Assembly (NCBI RefSeq): GCF_018390695.1
Contig: NZ_JAHBGF010000020.1
Coordinates: 496,001 to 560,000, forward strand
Direction of reading: 5' to 3'
DNA from: Ancylobacter sonchi
GTDB taxonomy: Bacteria > Pseudomonadota > Alphaproteobacteria > Rhizobiales > Xanthobacteraceae
Length of the DNA stretch: 64,000 nt
The notes under the pieces were generated by a model. That model saw nothing but the letters and a program-made list of their open reading frames with translations. It was not told the DNA's origin and did no database searches. Position 1 is the stretch's first letter. Each line of letters opens with the position of its first letter. Positions 36,289 to 47,430 of the stretch are shown one piece after another. The position numbers were made by a program, and so were the translations under genes.

Positions 36289-37203
36289 ATGCTTCAGTTG
36301 ATCGACAATCCTCCCCCCTGGCCGAACGGCGCGCGCTGCGCGGTGTGCTTCTCGTTCGACTTCGACGCCGAGAGCCTGCTGCACCTCTATTATCCGCAGG
36401 ATTCCACCCGCCGGATCAACCTGTCCTCGTCGCTGCGCTATGGCGCCCGGGTGGCGGTGCCGCGCATCGCCCGCATCTGGAAGCATTTCGGCCTCCGCCA
36501 GACGGTGTTCGTGCCCGGCTGGTGCGTCGAGACCTATCCCGCCGCCATCGAGGCGCTGCTGGAGGACGGCCACGAGCTCGGCCATCACGGTTGGCTGCAC
36601 GAGCGGCCGAACCAGCTCGCCCCGAGCGATGAGCGCCGGGTGCTGGAGCTCGGCATCGCCGCCATCGAGAAGGTCACCGGCAAGCCGCCGGTCGGCTACC
36701 GCGCGCCCTCCGGCGCCTTCTCCGAGCACACGCTCGACCTCCTGATCGAGCACGGCTTCACCTATGACGCCTCGCTTGCCGGCGACGACGTGCCCTATCT
36801 CCTCGAAGGCACGCGCGGCCGCCTCGTCGAGCTGCCCTCCGACCATCCGCTCGACGACTGGCCGCAATATGTGAACCTCAAGGAATTCAACATGGGGATG
36901 ACCATCCAGTCGCCGGCGCGGGCGATGGAGGTCTTCCGCGCCGAGTTCGACGCCGCCTGGAACCATGGCGGCGTGTGGGCGGCGATCTGGCACCCCTTCG
37001 TGTCCGGCCGGCTCGCCCGCGCCGAGGCGATGGTCGAGCTGATCGAGCACATGCAGGCCAAGGGCGGGGTGTGGTTCGCCACCCTTGCCGAGATGGCCGC
37101 GCACATCAACGGCGTGATCGCGCGCGGCGAATGGACGCCGTCCGTCGAGCGCCTGCCGTTCTGGCCCGAGCCGGTGCCGCAGCCGGTGCGGCCGAGCCGC
37201 TAG
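36289..37203 (+). CDS. Polysaccharide deacetylase-fold hydrolase
   Basis: 304-residue NodB-homology (carbohydrate esterase 4) protein. Metal and catalytic elements are CFSFDFDAES, GHELGHHGWLHE (HxxxH) and GYRAPSGAFS. There is no signal peptide, so it acts in the cytoplasm. Cytoplasmic members of this fold include PuuE-type allantoinase and other C-N hydrolases acting on cyclic imides or amides, which fits its position beside an amino-acid-type importer and an N-carbamoylase-like gene better than cell-wall deacetylation does. First gene of a plus-strand unit controlled by site C. Confidence 0.85.
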   Translation: MLQLIDNPPPWPNGARCAVCFSFDFDAESLLHLYYPQDSTRRINLSSSLRYGARVAVPRIARIWKHFGLRQTVFVPGWCVETYPAAIEALLEDGHELGHHGWLHERPNQLAPSDERRVLELGIAAIEKVTGKPPVGYRAPSGAFSEHTLDLLIEHGFTYDASLAGDDVPYLLEGTRGRLVELPSDHPLDDWPQYVNLKEFNMGMTIQSPARAMEVFRAEFDAAWNHGGVWAAIWHPFVSGRLARAEAMVELIEHMQAKGGVWFATLAEMAAHINGVIARGEWTPSVERLPFWPEPVPQPVRPSR

Positions 37204-37308
37204 GCGCCAAGTTACTGAGAGCCCGGCCACTGAGTGCCTGGCCGTCAAGTGCCGAACCCTTCCTTCCAGACAAGGCCAAAGGCCACTTCCAGATCACAGG
37301 GAACTTCG

Positions 37309-38154
37309 ATGCTTCACAGGACGATCCTGACTGCCGTCGCGACGCTCGGCCTTGTCGGCCAGTTCGCGATGACCCATCCCGCCTCGGCGCAGGCGCTGCC
37401 GCCGGAAGTCGCCAAGAGCAAGGTGGTGCGCGTCGCCATCGAGGCGGCCTACCCGCCGCTCGAGGTGCGCAACACTGCCGGCGAACTCGAAGGCTTCGAC
37501 ATCGACCTCATCCGCGCGATGGGCAAGGTGCTCGGCGTCACCATCGAGCATCAGGACGGTGCCTTCGAGCAGATGACGCCGTCGCTGCAGTCGGGCCGCG
37601 TCGACATGATCATGAGCGGCTTCTACGACACGCCCAAGCGCCGCGCGATGTTCGACTTCATCGACTATCTCAAGGCCGGCGCGCAGTTCTATTCGCTCGC
37701 CGCCAACAAGGAGGTGCAGAAGCTGGAGGACCTGTGCGGCAAGACCGTCTCCAGCGTCCGCGGCACCTCCTATCCCGACACCATCAAGGCATTCTCGGAC
37801 AAGATCTGCGCCGGCAAGGAGCCGATCACGGTCATCCTCGACACCAATCTCGGCCAGCAGATCACCAATCTGAAGACCGGGCGCATCGTCGCCGGCGTGC
37901 AGGGCCTCGAAGCGGTGCCGACCATCGTGCAGACCGAGCCGGGCACCTTCATGATCCTCGGCGAGCCGATCTCCATGGCGCTGATGGGCATGGCCTTCAA
38001 CAAGGATGCCGACAGCACCGTGCTGCGCGACGCCTTCGCCTATGCGCTGAAGCAGGTGATCGCCGACGGCACCTATGACCAGCTGATCAAGAAGTGGAAG
38101 CTGGACATCTCCGCCTATAAGGACGTCAGCATCAACGCCGGGCCGCAGCCGTGA
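37309..38154 (+). CDS. Amino-acid-type ABC transporter substrate-binding protein
   Basis: 281-residue solute-binding family 3 protein with a signal peptide ending near HPASAQA. Ligand-fold landmarks: AIEAAYPPLEVRNTAGELEG, DMIMSGFYDTPKRR, CGKTVSSVRGTSY. Followed directly by permease and ATPase genes with coupled start/stop codons, and preceded by the deacetylase-fold hydrolase, so its ligand is likely the pathway substrate. Confidence 0.92.
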   Translation: MLHRTILTAVATLGLVGQFAMTHPASAQALPPEVAKSKVVRVAIEAAYPPLEVRNTAGELEGFDIDLIRAMGKVLGVTIEHQDGAFEQMTPSLQSGRVDMIMSGFYDTPKRRAMFDFIDYLKAGAQFYSLAANKEVQKLEDLCGKTVSSVRGTSYPDTIKAFSDKICAGKEPITVILDTNLGQQITNLKTGRIVAGVQGLEAVPTIVQTEPGTFMILGEPISMALMGMAFNKDADSTVLRDAFAYALKQVIADGTYDQLIKKWKLDISAYKDVSINAGPQP

Positions 38155-39035
38155 GCGCCGCCCCCCACGCCGATGTTGCGCGCGGGGGGCCGTCCATGGC
38201 GGAGGAGCTTGACATAGCGCGCCTCCGCCATGTCAGGCGCCCGCATTTCGGACGGATCGCGGCCATCGTCGCGATCCTCTTCGTCGCCTTCCTGCTGGTG
38301 CGAGCCTTCGCCCATGGCAAGATCGACTGGGCGACCACCTGGGAATTCCTGTTCTGGCCCACCATCCTGTGGGGGCTGTTCAACACGGTGTGGATGTCCT
38401 TCGTCTGCATGGCGGTGGGCATCGCCATCGGGCTGGCCTGCGCGGTGGCGCACGCCTCGACCAATCCGGTGCTGAAGGGCGCGGCGATCTTCTACGCTTG
38501 GTTCTTCCGCGGCGCGCCGGTGATCCTGCAATTGCTCATCTGGTTCAATCTGGCGCTGGTGTTTCCCACCCTCGGCATTCCCGGCCTGTTCGAGTTCAAG
38601 ACCGTCGTCGTCATCACCCCGGCGGTGGCGACCATATTGAGCCTCGGCCTCAACGAGGGCGCCTATGTGTCGGAGATCATCCGCTCCGGCATGCTCGGTG
38701 TCGATCGCGGGCAGTATGAGGCGGCCAAGGCGATGGGCATGACCAATGGCACCGCGCTCCGGCGCATCATCCTGCCGCAGGCGATGCGCATCGTGGTGCC
38801 GCCGCTCGGCAACGAGTTCATCGGCCTCGTCAAGATGACTGCGCTCGCCTCGATCATCGGCTTCGGCGACGTCGTGCGCAGCGCCCAGGACATCTATTAT
38901 TCCAACGCCAAGGTCATCGAATTGCTGATGGTGCCAACCTTCTGGTTCCTGGTGGTCGTCACCGTGCTCACCCTCGGCCAGCGCGTGCTGGAGCGCCGCT
39001 TCGGGCGTGGCTTCGGCACCGGGGGCGCCCGATGA
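38151..39035 (+). CDS. Amino acid ABC transporter permease
   Basis: 294-residue HisM/GlnP-type permease with a longer N-terminal cytoplasmic part and about five to six helices; EAA-loop region [20 protein letters not shown]. The GTG at 38151 overlaps the previous stop (GTGA). An ATG at 38196 behind a G-rich stretch is an alternative start. Its end overlaps the ATPase start by 4 bases. Confidence 0.9.
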   Translation: MSAAPHADVARGGPSMAEELDIARLRHVRRPHFGRIAAIVAILFVAFLLVRAFAHGKIDWATTWEFLFWPTILWGLFNTVWMSFVCMAVGIAIGLACAVAHASTNPVLKGAAIFYAWFFRGAPVILQLLIWFNLALVFPTLGIPGLFEFKTVVVITPAVATILSLGLNEGAYVSEIIRSGMLGVDRGQYEAAKAMGMTNGTALRRIILPQAMRIVVPPLGNEFIGLVKMTALASIIGFGDVVRSAQDIYYSNAKVIELLMVPTFWFLVVVTVLTLGQRVLERRFGRGFGTGGAR

Positions 39036-39829
39036 CCCGAACGGACGGCACTTCGAGCGTCACGCCGGTCGTCTCGGCGGTGAAGGTCGGCAAGAAGTTC
39101 GGCGGCCATCAGGCGCTGGCCGACGTCACCATGGACGTCATGCCCGGCGAGGTGGTGTGCATCATCGGCCCCTCCGGCTCGGGCAAGACCACCTTCCTGC
39201 GCTGCATCAACCAGCTGGAGAGCTTCGACAGCGGCGGGCTGTGGCTCGACGGCGAGCTGCTCGGCTATCGCCGGGTCGGCGAGGCGCTGCACCCCTTGAG
39301 CGACAAGGAGATCGCCCGCCAGCGCCGCAAGACCGGCATGGTGTTCCAGCGCTTCAACCTGTTCCCGCACATGACGGCGCTGGAGAACGTCACCGAGGCG
39401 CCGGTGCAGGTGCTCAGGCGCCGGCGCGACGAGGTGCACGACGCGGCGATGCTGCTGCTCGACCGGGTGGGCCTCGCCCACAAGGCGGGCGCCTATCCCT
39501 CCGAGTTGTCGGGTGGCCAGCAGCAGCGCATCGCCATCGCCCGCGCGCTCGCCATGCAGCCGAAGCTGATGCTGTTCGACGAGCCGACTTCGGCGCTCGA
39601 CCCCGAGCTGGTCGGCGAGGTGCTGGCGGTGATGCGCGACCTCGCCGCCAGCGGCATGACCATGATCGTGGTCACCCATGAGCTGGGCTTTGCCCGCGAG
39701 GTCGGCGACCGGGTGGTGTTCATGGACCAGGGGCGGGTGGTCGAGACCGGTACCGCCACCGAGCTGATGAACGACCCGAAGGAAGCGCGCACCCGCAACT
39801 TCCTCAAGACCGCTTTCACGCGCGGCTGA
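39032..39829 (+). CDS. Amino acid ABC transporter ATPase
   Basis: 265-residue GlnQ-type ATPase with all motifs: GPSGSGKTT (Walker A), [12 protein letters not shown] (Q-loop), [15 protein letters not shown] (signature), [14 protein letters not shown] (Walker B), VTHELGFAR (H-loop). Third transporter gene of the TetR-linked plus-strand unit. Confidence 0.93.
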   Translation: MTRTDGTSSVTPVVSAVKVGKKFGGHQALADVTMDVMPGEVVCIIGPSGSGKTTFLRCINQLESFDSGGLWLDGELLGYRRVGEALHPLSDKEIARQRRKTGMVFQRFNLFPHMTALENVTEAPVQVLRRRRDEVHDAAMLLLDRVGLAHKAGAYPSELSGGQQQRIAIARALAMQPKLMLFDEPTSALDPELVGEVLAVMRDLAASGMTMIVVTHELGFAREVGDRVVFMDQGRVVETGTATELMNDPKEARTRNFLKTAFTRG

Positions 39830-39899
39830 CGCCGTCTGCCGCTATGCTCGTGGGATTCGTAGCCGCCGCCCGCGATCGCGCCTTCCAGGGAGCCTTGCC

Positions 39900-41135
39900 G
39901 TGTCGAACCTGACGATCGATTCCGACCGCCTGTGGTCGAGCCTGATGGAAACCGCCCGCTTCGGCGGCACGCCGGACGGTGGCATCCGCCGCCTCACCCT
40001 CACGGCGGAAGACCGGCAGGTGCGCGACTGGCTGCGCGCCGAGTGCGAGGCGCTCGGCTGCACCGTCGCCATCGACGCGCTCGGCAACATGTTCGCCACC
40101 CGGCCGGGGACGGATCCCGACGCGCTGCCCATCGCCATGGGCAGCCATCTCGACACCCAGCCCACCGGCGGCAAGTTCGACGGCGTGCTGGGCGTGCTGG
40201 CCGGCCTCGAAGTGCTGCGCACCTTCCACGCCGCCGGCTACGTCACCCGCCGGCCGCTGATGCTGGTGAACTGGACCAATGAGGAGGGCTCGCGCTTCTC
40301 TCCGGCGATGATCTCGTCCGGCGCCTATGCCGGCGTCTTCACCGTCGACGACGTGTTGGCGCGGACCGATGCGCAGGGCGTCACCTTCGGCGACGCGCTG
40401 GAGGGCATCGGCTATGCCGGCGAGGCGCCGGTCGGCTCGGTGAAGTTCGGCGAGATGTTCGAGCTGCACATCGAGCAGGGTCCGGTGCTGGAGCATGAGG
40501 ACAAGACCATCGGCATCGTCACCGGCGTGCAGGGCATACGATGGTACGATATTACTGTAGAAGGTTGCGCCGCCCATGCCGGCACCACGCCGATGCCGCT
40601 GCGCCGCGATGCGCTGGTCGGAGCGGCCGAAATCGTCCTCATCGTCCACCGCATCGCCCTCGAGCATGACGGCGTCGCCACCATCGGCGAGATCGGCGTG
40701 GTGAACGCCTCACGCAACGTGGTGCCGGGCGAGGTGCGCCTCACCCTCGACCTGCGCCACCCCGAGACGGCCGCCCTTGAGGCGATGGAGAAGGCGGTCG
40801 AGGCCGCGCTGGCAGGACCGGCCTTCGCCAAGACCCCGGCCCGCCTCGTCCGGATGTGGGACAGTCCGCCGGTGGCGTTCGACGCCGGCTGCATTGCCGC
40901 CGTGCGGGACGGCGCGGCTGCCGCGGGCTATCCGGCGCGGGAGATCGTCTCCGGTGCCGGGCATGATTCCGTCTACACCGCCCGGGTGGTGCCGACCTCG
41001 ATGATCTTCGTGCCCTGCAAGGACGGTCTGAGCCACAATCCGGCCGAGAGCGCCACGCAGGCCGACTGCGCCGCCGGCGCCCAGACCCTGCTCAACGCCG
41101 TGCTTGCCCGCGCCGACGGGGCGAGCGGGAACTGA
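39900..41135 (+). CDS. Zn-dependent hydrolase, N-carbamoyl-L-amino acid hydrolase / allantoate amidohydrolase family
   Basis: 411-residue M20 amidase of the carbamoylase/AllC branch, hydrolysing N-carbamoyl amino or ureido acids to amino acid, CO2 and ammonia. Metal ligands: GSHLDTQPTGGKFDG, the Glu pair of NWTNEEGSRF, HIEQGP, and the late SHNPAE; the dimerisation-lid His is in GCAAHAGTTPM. GTG start after AGGGAG. With the deacetylase-fold hydrolase and importer upstream it suggests import, ring opening and carbamoyl removal of a cyclic ureide. Confidence 0.92.
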   Translation: MSNLTIDSDRLWSSLMETARFGGTPDGGIRRLTLTAEDRQVRDWLRAECEALGCTVAIDALGNMFATRPGTDPDALPIAMGSHLDTQPTGGKFDGVLGVLAGLEVLRTFHAAGYVTRRPLMLVNWTNEEGSRFSPAMISSGAYAGVFTVDDVLARTDAQGVTFGDALEGIGYAGEAPVGSVKFGEMFELHIEQGPVLEHEDKTIGIVTGVQGIRWYDITVEGCAAHAGTTPMPLRRDALVGAAEIVLIVHRIALEHDGVATIGEIGVVNASRNVVPGEVRLTLDLRHPETAALEAMEKAVEAALAGPAFAKTPARLVRMWDSPPVAFDAGCIAAVRDGAAAAGYPAREIVSGAGHDSVYTARVVPTSMIFVPCKDGLSHNPAESATQADCAAGAQTLLNAVLARADGASGN

Positions 41136-41139
41136 CGAA

Positions 41140-41171
41140 CGGATGGAGCCGTGGAAGCCCGGCTCCATCCG
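41140..41171 (+). terminator. Hairpin after the carbamoylase-like gene
   Basis: Perfect 11-bp stem CGGATGGAGCC / GGCTCCATCCG with a 10-base loop, four bases after the stop of the hydrolase gene. No T-run follows, so it may be a processing or stabilising hairpin instead of a true terminator. Confidence 0.55.
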
Positions 41172-41261
41172 ACGCCTCGTGGCTCGGGTCGGCCCGGTAG
41201 ACCGTCTCCGGCTTCCATAGCCGCACTGGACGGCCGGCCGGGCGCGGATTAGACCGCTGGG

Positions 41262-41966
41262 ATGCGTCCCGGTCTCATCATCTTCGATTGCGATGGCGTG
41301 CTGATCGACAGCGAGGTGCTCAGCGCCCGCGCGCTCATCGACGAGCTGGCCTGTCACGGCGTTGCCGTCGACATGGAGTTCGTGGCGCGCCACTTCATCG
41401 GCCGGGCCTACCAGGTGATCCTGACCGAGGTCCGCGAGCAGTTCGGCGTCGTGCTGCCGGCGAGCTTCGAGGCAGAGTATCGCGCGCGGCTGATCGCCGC
41501 CTTCGAGGGCACGCTGTCGCCGATGCCCGGCGCCGTCGAGACGCTGGAGGCGCTCGATATTCCCTATTGCCTCGCCACCTCGTCGACGCCGATGCGGCTC
41601 GCCGCGTCGCTGCGGATCGCGCGGCTCGAGCGCTTCTTTGCCGGCCGCGCCTTCACCGCGAGCGAGGTGTCGCGCGGAAAGCCTGCGCCCGACCTCTTCC
41701 TGCATGCCGCCACCCGCATGGGTGCCGAGCCGGCCGCCTGCGTCGTGGTGGAGGACAGCGTCGCCGGCCTTCAGGCGGGCGTGGCCGCCGGCATGCAGGT
41801 GTGGCACTTTACCGGCGGCAGCCATCTTGCCCTCAGGGCGGCTGTCCTGCCGGACGATCTCCGTCCGGAACGGAGTTTCGCCAGTTTCACCGAATTGCGG
41901 GAGGCGCTGCCGGACCTGTTCCGGTCGCCCGTTCCCGTGTCTGCCGATCGGGCCAATCCCGCATGA
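41262..41966 (+). CDS. HAD family hydrolase (sugar/polyol phosphate phosphatase type)
   Basis: 234-residue HAD subfamily IA phosphatase or mutase: motif I FDCDGVLIDSE, motif II ATSSTP, motif III Lys in RGKPAPD and motif IV VVVEDSVAG. A helical cap sits between motifs I and II. It overlaps the SorC regulator start (ATGA) and precedes the polyol import genes, as in several sorbitol/mannitol loci, so a polyol or hexose phosphate is a plausible substrate. Confidence 0.87.
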   Translation: MRPGLIIFDCDGVLIDSEVLSARALIDELACHGVAVDMEFVARHFIGRAYQVILTEVREQFGVVLPASFEAEYRARLIAAFEGTLSPMPGAVETLEALDIPYCLATSSTPMRLAASLRIARLERFFAGRAFTASEVSRGKPAPDLFLHAATRMGAEPAACVVVEDSVAGLQAGVAAGMQVWHFTGGSHLALRAAVLPDDLRPERSFASFTELREALPDLFRSPVPVSADRANPA

Positions 41967-42922
41967 ACCTTCCCACCGAGCTCGATGCCTCCGCCGACGA
42001 TCAGGCCGCCCGCGCCGCCTGGCTCTACTACATTGGCGGCCTGACGCAGGACCAGATCGCCGCTGAGATGGGGGTCTCGCGCCAGCGCGCCCAGCGACTG
42101 GTGAGCCGTGCGGTGGCCGCCGGCCTCATCCATGTGCGGCTGAACCATCACCTGGCGAGCTGCCAGGAGCTGGAGACCGCGCTGCGCGAGCGTTTCCGGC
42201 TGGTGCGCTGCCGGGTCATGCCCGGGCTGGGCGCCGACCGCGACCCGGTGCGCGCCATCGCGCCGGCGGCGGCGGCGGAGATGGAACGGGTGCTGCGCCA
42301 GCCCGAACCGCTGGTCATCGCGCTCGGCACCGGCCGCGCCATGCGCGGCATGGTGGAGGCGCTCAGCGCGATCGAGGCGCCGCAACATCGGCTGGTGTCG
42401 CTGATCGGCAATATAGCGCCGGACGGCTCGGCTTCCTATTTCGACGTCATCATGCGGATGGCGGAAAAGGTGCATGCGCCGCACTACCCGATGCCGGTGC
42501 CGGTGATCTCCGACACCGCCGAGGAGAACGCCACCTTCCAGTCGCTCGGCCCGGTGCGCAAGGTGCGCGAGCTGGCGCGCGCGGCGGACGTCACCTTCGT
42601 CGGCGTCGGCCAGATGAGCGACGACGCGCCGCTGCTGACCGACGGCTTCCTCAAGCCGTCGGAGCTGCACGAGGTGCAGGCGGCCGGAGCGGTCGGCGAA
42701 GTCGCCGGCCGCATCTTCGATGTCGAGGGCCGCTATCTCGACCTCGCGATCAACCAGCGCCTCGGCGGCATGCAGGCGCCGGCCGCCCGGCCCGACCGCC
42801 CGGTCATCGGCGTGGCCGCCGGCCCGTCGAAGGTTCCGGCCATCGCGGCGGCGCTGCGCTCGGGCATCCTCAACGGGCTGATCACCGACGAGCCCACCGC
42901 GCGCGGCGTGCTGGCCGTCTGA
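41963..42922 (+). CDS. SorC/DeoR-type sugar-binding transcriptional regulator
   Basis: 319 residues: N-terminal helix-turn-helix (LYYIGGLTQDQIAAEMGVSR, then QRAQRLVSRAV) and a large SorC-type sugar-phosphate-binding domain (IALGTGRAMRGMVEAL, VTFVGVGQM, GVAAGPSK). It lies directly upstream of the polyol importer genes and most likely controls them in response to a phosphorylated or free polyol. Confidence 0.92.
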   Translation: MNLPTELDASADDQAARAAWLYYIGGLTQDQIAAEMGVSRQRAQRLVSRAVAAGLIHVRLNHHLASCQELETALRERFRLVRCRVMPGLGADRDPVRAIAPAAAAEMERVLRQPEPLVIALGTGRAMRGMVEALSAIEAPQHRLVSLIGNIAPDGSASYFDVIMRMAEKVHAPHYPMPVPVISDTAEENATFQSLGPVRKVRELARAADVTFVGVGQMSDDAPLLTDGFLKPSELHEVQAAGAVGEVAGRIFDVEGRYLDLAINQRLGGMQAPAARPDRPVIGVAAGPSKVPAIAAALRSGILNGLITDEPTARGVLAV

Positions 42923-43095
42923 CGGCTCCCGCCGCTCCGGCTTTTTCCAACGATTCCGGCGTCACGCCAACGTGTCGCCACGCCCGGCAACCGGCGCGGT
43001 GGCGGCGGCGTTGAATCCCCGTATTTCCATGCCTTGCGCTCCATCCGGCCGGGAGAAGGGAGCCTGCGTCTCGCAGGTGCAGCACGGTATGGGAA

Positions 43096-43124
43096 TTGAC
43101 GACGCGTCATCCTAGGTGAATATT
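43096..43124 (+). promoter_or_regulatory. Promoter with embedded inverted repeat upstream of the polyol importer
   Basis: TTGACG at 43096-43101 as -35 and AATATT (43119-43124) or GAATAT as -10 with 16-17 bases between them. TGACG-ACG-CGTCA (43097-43109) is an inverted repeat that overlaps the -35 and is a plausible SorC-regulator site. The binding-protein gene begins 46 bases downstream. Confidence 0.55.
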
Positions 43125-43169
43125 TGCCCACAAGGCGATGAATTGCTCAAATCGCCAGGGAGGAAAGCC

Positions 43170-44489
43170 ATGAACGTCACCGCCCGCGCCCTCATGGGCG
43201 CGTCGCTGCTGCTTGCCGCTACCAGCGCCGTCTCGGCGCAGACCACCATCACCGTCGCCACGGTGAACAATGGCGACATGATCCGCATGCAGCGGCTCAC
43301 ATCCGACTTCAACGCCAAGCATCCCGACATCAAGGTCAACTGGGTGACGCTGGAGGAGAACGTGCTGCGCCAGCGCGTCACCACCGACATCGCCTCCAAG
43401 GGCGGCCAGTACGACGTGCTGACCATCGGCAATTACGAGGTGCCGATCTGGGCCAAGCAGAACTGGCTGGTCGCGCTCGACAATCTCGGCGCCGACTACG
43501 ACCAGGCCGACCTGCTGCCGCAGGTGGCGGCGGCGCTCACCGTGGGCGGCAAGCTGTATGCGGCGCCGTTCTATGCCGAGAGCTCGATGCTGATGTATCG
43601 CACCGATCTTCTGGAGAAGGCCGGGCTGAAGATGCCGGAGAATCCTGACTGGGGCTTCATCACCGAGGCGGCGGCCAAGATGACCGACAAGGCGGCCGGC
43701 GTGTACGGCATCTGCCTGCGCGGCAAGGCCGGCTGGGGCGAGAACATGGCGTTCCTCACCTCGATGAACAATTCCATGGGCGGCGCCTGGTTCGACATGC
43801 AGTGGAAGCCGCAATTCGACAAGCCGGAATGGAAGAAGACCCTCGACACCTATCTGAAGCTGATGACCAGCTACGGCCCTCCCGGCTCGTCCTCAAACGG
43901 CTTCAACGAGAACCTCGCGTTGTTCCAGACCGGTAAATGCGGCATGTGGATCGACGCCACCGTCGCCGCCTCCTTCATCTCCGACCCGAAGGAATCCAAG
44001 GTCGCCGACAAGGTGGGCTTCGCGCCGGCGCCGACCCGCGCGGGCGGCTCTAACCACGGCAACTGGCTGTGGTCGTGGAACCTCGCCATTCCCGCCAGCA
44101 CCACCAAGGCCGACGCCGCCAAGACCTTCGTCGCCTGGGCGACCTCGCCGGCCTACACCAAGCTGGTGGCGGAGAAGGAGGGCATCGCCAACGTGCCGCC
44201 GGGCACCCGCACCTCGCTCTACAAGAACGAGGCCTATCTGAAGGCGGCGCCCTTCGCGCCGATGACGCTCAAGGCCATCGAGGCGGCCAACACCCAGAAG
44301 CCGTCCGAGCAGCCCGTTCCCTATACCGGCGGCCAGTTCGTGGCGATCCCCGAGTTCCAGGCCATCGGCACCGCGGTCGGCCAGCAATTCTCGGCAGCAC
44401 TCGCCGGCAAGGCGACCGCCGACCAGGCCCTGGCCGCCTCGCAGGCGCTGACCTCCCGCGAGATGACCCGCGCCGGCTATCCCAAATAG
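43170..44489 (+). CDS. smoE: Sorbitol/mannitol-type ABC transporter substrate-binding protein
   Basis: 439-residue family 1 solute-binding protein with a signal peptide ending at VSAQTT. Sequence features such as QYDVLTIGNYEVPIWAKQNW and YAAPFYAESSMLMYRTDLLE match the SmoE/MtlE polyol-binding group. Start at 43170 follows GGGAGGAAA. It delivers the polyol to the SmoF/SmoG permease. The gene symbol is given by similarity and by the operon order E-F-G-K-polyol dehydrogenase. Confidence 0.88.
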   Translation: MNVTARALMGASLLLAATSAVSAQTTITVATVNNGDMIRMQRLTSDFNAKHPDIKVNWVTLEENVLRQRVTTDIASKGGQYDVLTIGNYEVPIWAKQNWLVALDNLGADYDQADLLPQVAAALTVGGKLYAAPFYAESSMLMYRTDLLEKAGLKMPENPDWGFITEAAAKMTDKAAGVYGICLRGKAGWGENMAFLTSMNNSMGGAWFDMQWKPQFDKPEWKKTLDTYLKLMTSYGPPGSSSNGFNENLALFQTGKCGMWIDATVAASFISDPKESKVADKVGFAPAPTRAGGSNHGNWLWSWNLAIPASTTKADAAKTFVAWATSPAYTKLVAEKEGIANVPPGTRTSLYKNEAYLKAAPFAPMTLKAIEAANTQKPSEQPVPYTGGQFVAIPEFQAIGTAVGQQFSAALAGKATADQALAASQALTSREMTRAGYPK

Positions 44490-44610
44490 CGGGCACCCGA
44501 GGCCGGGCGGCGCTTCCCTCGCGCCGCCCGCCACCCGTTCCGCAGTCCCACCCTTGCCTCGCAGGCGCGGCGGATGCCGCCGGCCGCCTGCCCACGCCGG
44601 GAGCCCACCC

Positions 44611-45483
44611 ATGGCGACGCAAGCCTCGCAGACCGCAAGCCGGCTGATGCTCTCCCCGGCGGTGCTGCTGCTGTTCCTCTGGATGATCGTGCCGCTCGGC
44701 ATGACCATCTATTTCTCCTTCCTGCGCTTCAACCTGCTGATGCCGGGGACGGAGGCGTTCACTGGCTTCGAGAACTACGTCTACTTCTTCACCGATCCGG
44801 CGTTCTGGCCGGCGCTGGCCAACACGCTGACGCTGGTGCTCGGCGTGCTGGTCATCACGGTGATCGGCGGGGTGGCGCTGGCGGTGCTGCTCGACCAGCC
44901 GATGTGGGGGCAGGGGATCGTGCGCGTCCTCGTCATCGCGCCGTTCTTCGTCATGCCCAGCGTCTCGGCGCTGGTGTGGAAGAACATGCTGATGAACCCG
45001 GTGAACGGGCTGTTCGCTGCCTTCGCCCGCGGGCTCGGCCTCGAACCCTTCGACTTCTTCGCCGACGCGCCGCTCGCCTCGATCATCGTCATCGTCGCCT
45101 GGCAATGGCTGCCCTTCGCGACGCTCATCCTGCTCACCGCCATGCAGAGCCTCGACCGCGAGCAGATGGAGGCGGCGGAGATGGACGGTGCCGGACCGTT
45201 CTGGCGCTTCCTGCACCTCACCGTGCCGCATCTGACGCGGGCGACCACCGTGGTGGTGCTGATCCAGACCATCTTCCTGCTGTCGGTGTTCGCCGAGATC
45301 CTCGTCACCACCAATGGCGGGCCGGGCACCGCTTCCACCACGCTGACCTTCCTCGTCTACATGCAGTCCATGCTGCAATTCGACGTCGGGCTCGGCTCCG
45401 CCGGCGGCATCGTTGCCGTTATCCTCGCCAACATCGTCGCGATCTTCCTCATGCGGATGATCGGCCGGAACCTGGAGGCCTGA
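44611..45483 (+). CDS. smoF: Polyol ABC transporter permease 1
   Basis: 290-residue MalF-type permease with six predicted helices and the coupling motif EAAEMDGAGPFWRFLHLTVP. Start at 44611 is the first Met before the hydrophobic core, with GGGAG upstream. Forms a heterodimer with the permease whose gene starts one base after its stop codon. Confidence 0.9.
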   Translation: MATQASQTASRLMLSPAVLLLFLWMIVPLGMTIYFSFLRFNLLMPGTEAFTGFENYVYFFTDPAFWPALANTLTLVLGVLVITVIGGVALAVLLDQPMWGQGIVRVLVIAPFFVMPSVSALVWKNMLMNPVNGLFAAFARGLGLEPFDFFADAPLASIIVIVAWQWLPFATLILLTAMQSLDREQMEAAEMDGAGPFWRFLHLTVPHLTRATTVVVLIQTIFLLSVFAEILVTTNGGPGTASTTLTFLVYMQSMLQFDVGLGSAGGIVAVILANIVAIFLMRMIGRNLEA

Positions 45484-45484
45484 C

Positions 45485-46316
<832 letters not shown>

Positions 46317-46324
46317 AGACTGCC

Positions 46325-47326
<1,002 letters not shown>

Positions 47327-47430
47327 CGCCGCGACAGCGGCCGGCAGGAGGTTCCTCGCGCGTCGCGCGAGGCGGATCAAGGCGTTGCCCGAGGCGCTGG
47401 CGTCGACGGCGGCAAACTGGATGACACGAG

